Assembly (NCBI GenBank): GCA_963835535.1
Contig: CAWIFL010000002.1
Location: 310,001 to 374,000 of the forward strand
Origin: Fen-1245 sp963835535
GTDB lineage: Bacteria; Gemmatimonadota; Gemmatimonadetes; Gemmatimonadales; JACORV01
Reading direction: 5' to 3'
Length of the DNA: 64,000 nt
Below the pieces are notes generated by a model. The model saw only the letters and a list, made by a program, of their open reading frames with translations, was not told the origin of the DNA and ran no database searches. Positions 62,593-64,000 of this stretch are shown piece after piece (positions within the stretch are counted from its first letter, which is position 1; each line of letters opens with the position of its first letter). A program made the position numbers and the translations under genes.

Positions 62593-64000
62593 ACCTCGAC
62601 GCCAGGATCCCCGCGGGACCGCTCGAGCGGAAGTGGTCGCAGCACAAGTTCGAGCTGAAGCTCGTCAATCCGGCGAACAAGCGGAAATACACCATCCTGA
62701 TGGTGGGCTCGGGGCTCGCGGGGGCGGGCGGGGCCGCGTCCCTCGCCGAGCTGGGCTACGAGGTCAAGTGCTTCTGCTACCAGGACAGCCCGCGCCGGGC
62801 GCACTCCATCGCGGCACAGGGCGGCATCAACGCGTCCAAGAACTACCCCAACGACGGCGACAGCGTCTTCCGGCTGTTCTACGACACCGTCAAGGGCGGT
62901 GACTTCCGCTCCCGCGAGGCGAACGTCTACCGTCTCGCCGAGGTGTCGGGGAACATCATCGACCAGTGCGCCGCGCTGGGGGTGCCGTTCGCGCGGGAGT
63001 ACGGCGGCCTGCTCGACAACCGGTCGTTCGGCGGCGCCCAGGTGTCGCGCACCTTCTACGCCCGCGGGCAGACCGGCCAGCAGCTGCTGCTCGGCGCGTA
63101 CCAGGCGCTCGAGCGCCAGATCGGCCTGGGCAAGGTGCAGATGTTCTCGCGCCACGAGATGCTGGAGCTGATCGTGGTGGACGGCCGGGCGCGGGGCATC
63201 GTGGTGCGGGACCTGCGGACCGGCGAGCTGGAGACCCATTTCGGCGACGCGGTCTGCCTCGCCACCGGCGGCTACGGCAACGTCTTCTACCTCTCGACCA
63301 ACGCGAAGGGGTGCAATACCACCGCCATCTGGCGCGCGTACAAGAAGGGCGCCGGGTTCGCGAACCCCTGCTTCACCCAGATCCACCCGACCTGCATCCC
63401 GGTGACCGGCGAGCACCAGTCGAAGCTGACGCTGATGAGCGAGTCGCTGCGCAACGACGGCCGGATCTGGGTGCCGAAGCAGCCCGGGGACCCGCGGCCG
63501 CCGGACAAGATCCCGGAGGACGAGCGGGACTACTACCTCGAGCGGAAGTACCCGAGCTACGGCAACCTCGCGCCCCGCGACATCTCCTCGCGCGCGGCGA
63601 AGCAGGTGTGCGACGAGGGGCTCGGCGTGGGGCCGGGCGGCCAGGGCGTCTATCTCGACTTCGCCGATGCCATCGGGCGGCTCGGCGAAGACGCGATCCG
63701 GGAGAAGTACGGCAACCTGTTCGAGATGTACGAGCGGATCACCGCCGAGAATCCGTACCGGGCGCCGATGCGGATCTACCCCGCCTCCCATTACACGATG
63801 GGCGGGCTCTGGGTGGACTACAACCTGATGAGCACGATCCCCGGGCTGTTCGTCCTCGGGGAGGCGAACTTCTCCGATCACGGGGCCAACCGGCTCGGGG
63901 CGAGCGCGCTGATGCAGGGGCTGGCCGACGGCTACTTCATCATCGCCTACACCATCGGCGACTACCTCGCGCGCACGCGTCACGCCGCGGTCGCCGCCGA
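62589..64000 (+). CDS. sdhA: Succinate dehydrogenase flavoprotein subunit, cut by the window end
   Basis: Starts at ATG 62589; about 470 residues are inside the window and no stop is reached. FAD-binding VGSGLAGAGGAASLAELGYEV, the covalent-FAD histidine in RRAHSIAAQGGINA, LATGGYGNVFYLSTNAKGCN, FTQIHPTC, RDISSRAAKQVCDEGLGVG (with the catalytic Arg), SHYTMGGLWVDYNLM and GEANFSDHGANRLGASALMQGLADGYF identify the type B SdhA/FrdA. sdhB should follow beyond the right edge. Confidence 0.97.
   Translation, partial: MNLDARIPAGPLERKWSQHKFELKLVNPANKRKYTILMVGSGLAGAGGAASLAELGYEVKCFCYQDSPRRAHSIAAQGGINASKNYPNDGDSVFRLFYDTVKGGDFRSREANVYRLAEVSGNIIDQCAALGVPFAREYGGLLDNRSFGGAQVSRTFYARGQTGQQLLLGAYQALERQIGLGKVQMFSRHEMLELIVVDGRARGIVVRDLRTGELETHFGDAVCLATGGYGNVFYLSTNAKGCNTTAIWRAYKKGAGFANPCFTQIHPTCIPVTGEHQSKLTLMSESLRNDGRIWVPKQPGDPRPPDKIPEDERDYYLERKYPSYGNLAPRDISSRAAKQVCDEGLGVGPGGQGVYLDFADAIGRLGEDAIREKYGNLFEMYERITAENPYRAPMRIYPASHYTMGGLWVDYNLMSTIPGLFVLGEANFSDHGANRLGASALMQGLADGYFIIAYTIGDYLARTRHAAVAA

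Overview
The window is GC-rich chromosomal DNA from a Gram-negative (diderm) bacterium. It carries a complete Kdo synthesis and Lpt lipopolysaccharide-export block, a 14-gene respiratory complex I operon, the futalosine route to menaquinone (mqnA, mqnC, mqnE), a type II fatty-acid cluster, and secreted lipoproteins with Ig-like (BIG2), beta-propeller and RCC1 repeats. This mix fits Gemmatimonadota or a near relative. That assignment is inference from gene content and style; no rRNA marker lies in the window.

Layout. 1-2115: the end of a repeat-type protein, a seven-repeat RCC1 lipoprotein and a small outer-membrane barrel-like protein. 2184-6002: a mobile-element island with a 28-bp dif-like XerC/XerD site at its right edge (5975-6002) and a half-dif copy at its left edge (2301-2317). 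Each is preceded by a related ~135-bp sequence. Between them lie an HUH rolling-circle Rep, two related small proteins, an HTH protein, an acidic protein and a lipoprotein-like cargo gene. 6076-13852: dapF and a surface-polysaccharide cluster (glycosyltransferases, YfhO-like and LPG-synthase-like membrane proteins, a sugar-nucleotide dehydratase and a nucleotidyltransferase). 13898-15416: a frameshifted BIG2/propeller lipoprotein. 15587-26276: one operon, kdsB-pyrG-kdsA-kdsC-kdsD-lptC-lptA-lptB-rpoN-GT2. 26362-37880: yceD-rpmF-plsX-fabH-fabD-fabG-acpP-fabF-mqnE-mqnA-mqnC-purE-ispF-xerD-trpG. 37956-42365: arcC-sucC-sucD-(EIIA/CBS)-ndk. 42412-46457: phosphomannomutase and a UPF0182 membrane protein. 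46500-60267: nuoA-N. 60385-64000: dcd, a GroES-like protein, a YciI-like protein, sdhC and the start of sdhA.

Almost every gene between 6076 and 60267 is on the minus strand and points toward the dif-like site, and the two genes at the far left point toward it from the other side. That is what is expected if position ~5990 is the replication terminus. The XerD-type recombinase that would act there is encoded at 26996-27913.

Many genes overlap by 1-4 bases (ATGA, GTGA or TGATG junctions), so translational coupling is widespread. Candidate sigma70-like promoters of the form TTGANN-17 bp-TANNTT stand before kdsB, yceD, arcC and nuoA. Degenerate CACGGAGG/GTGAGACG-type repeats, mostly as facing arms, sit at four gene junctions (lptC, mqnC, nuoE, dcd) and in places supply N-terminal coding sequence.

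The most interesting item is the dif-integrated, Rep-encoding element array. It resembles dif-integrating ssDNA phages and satellites in logic, but no Zot/pI or capsid gene can be recognised.
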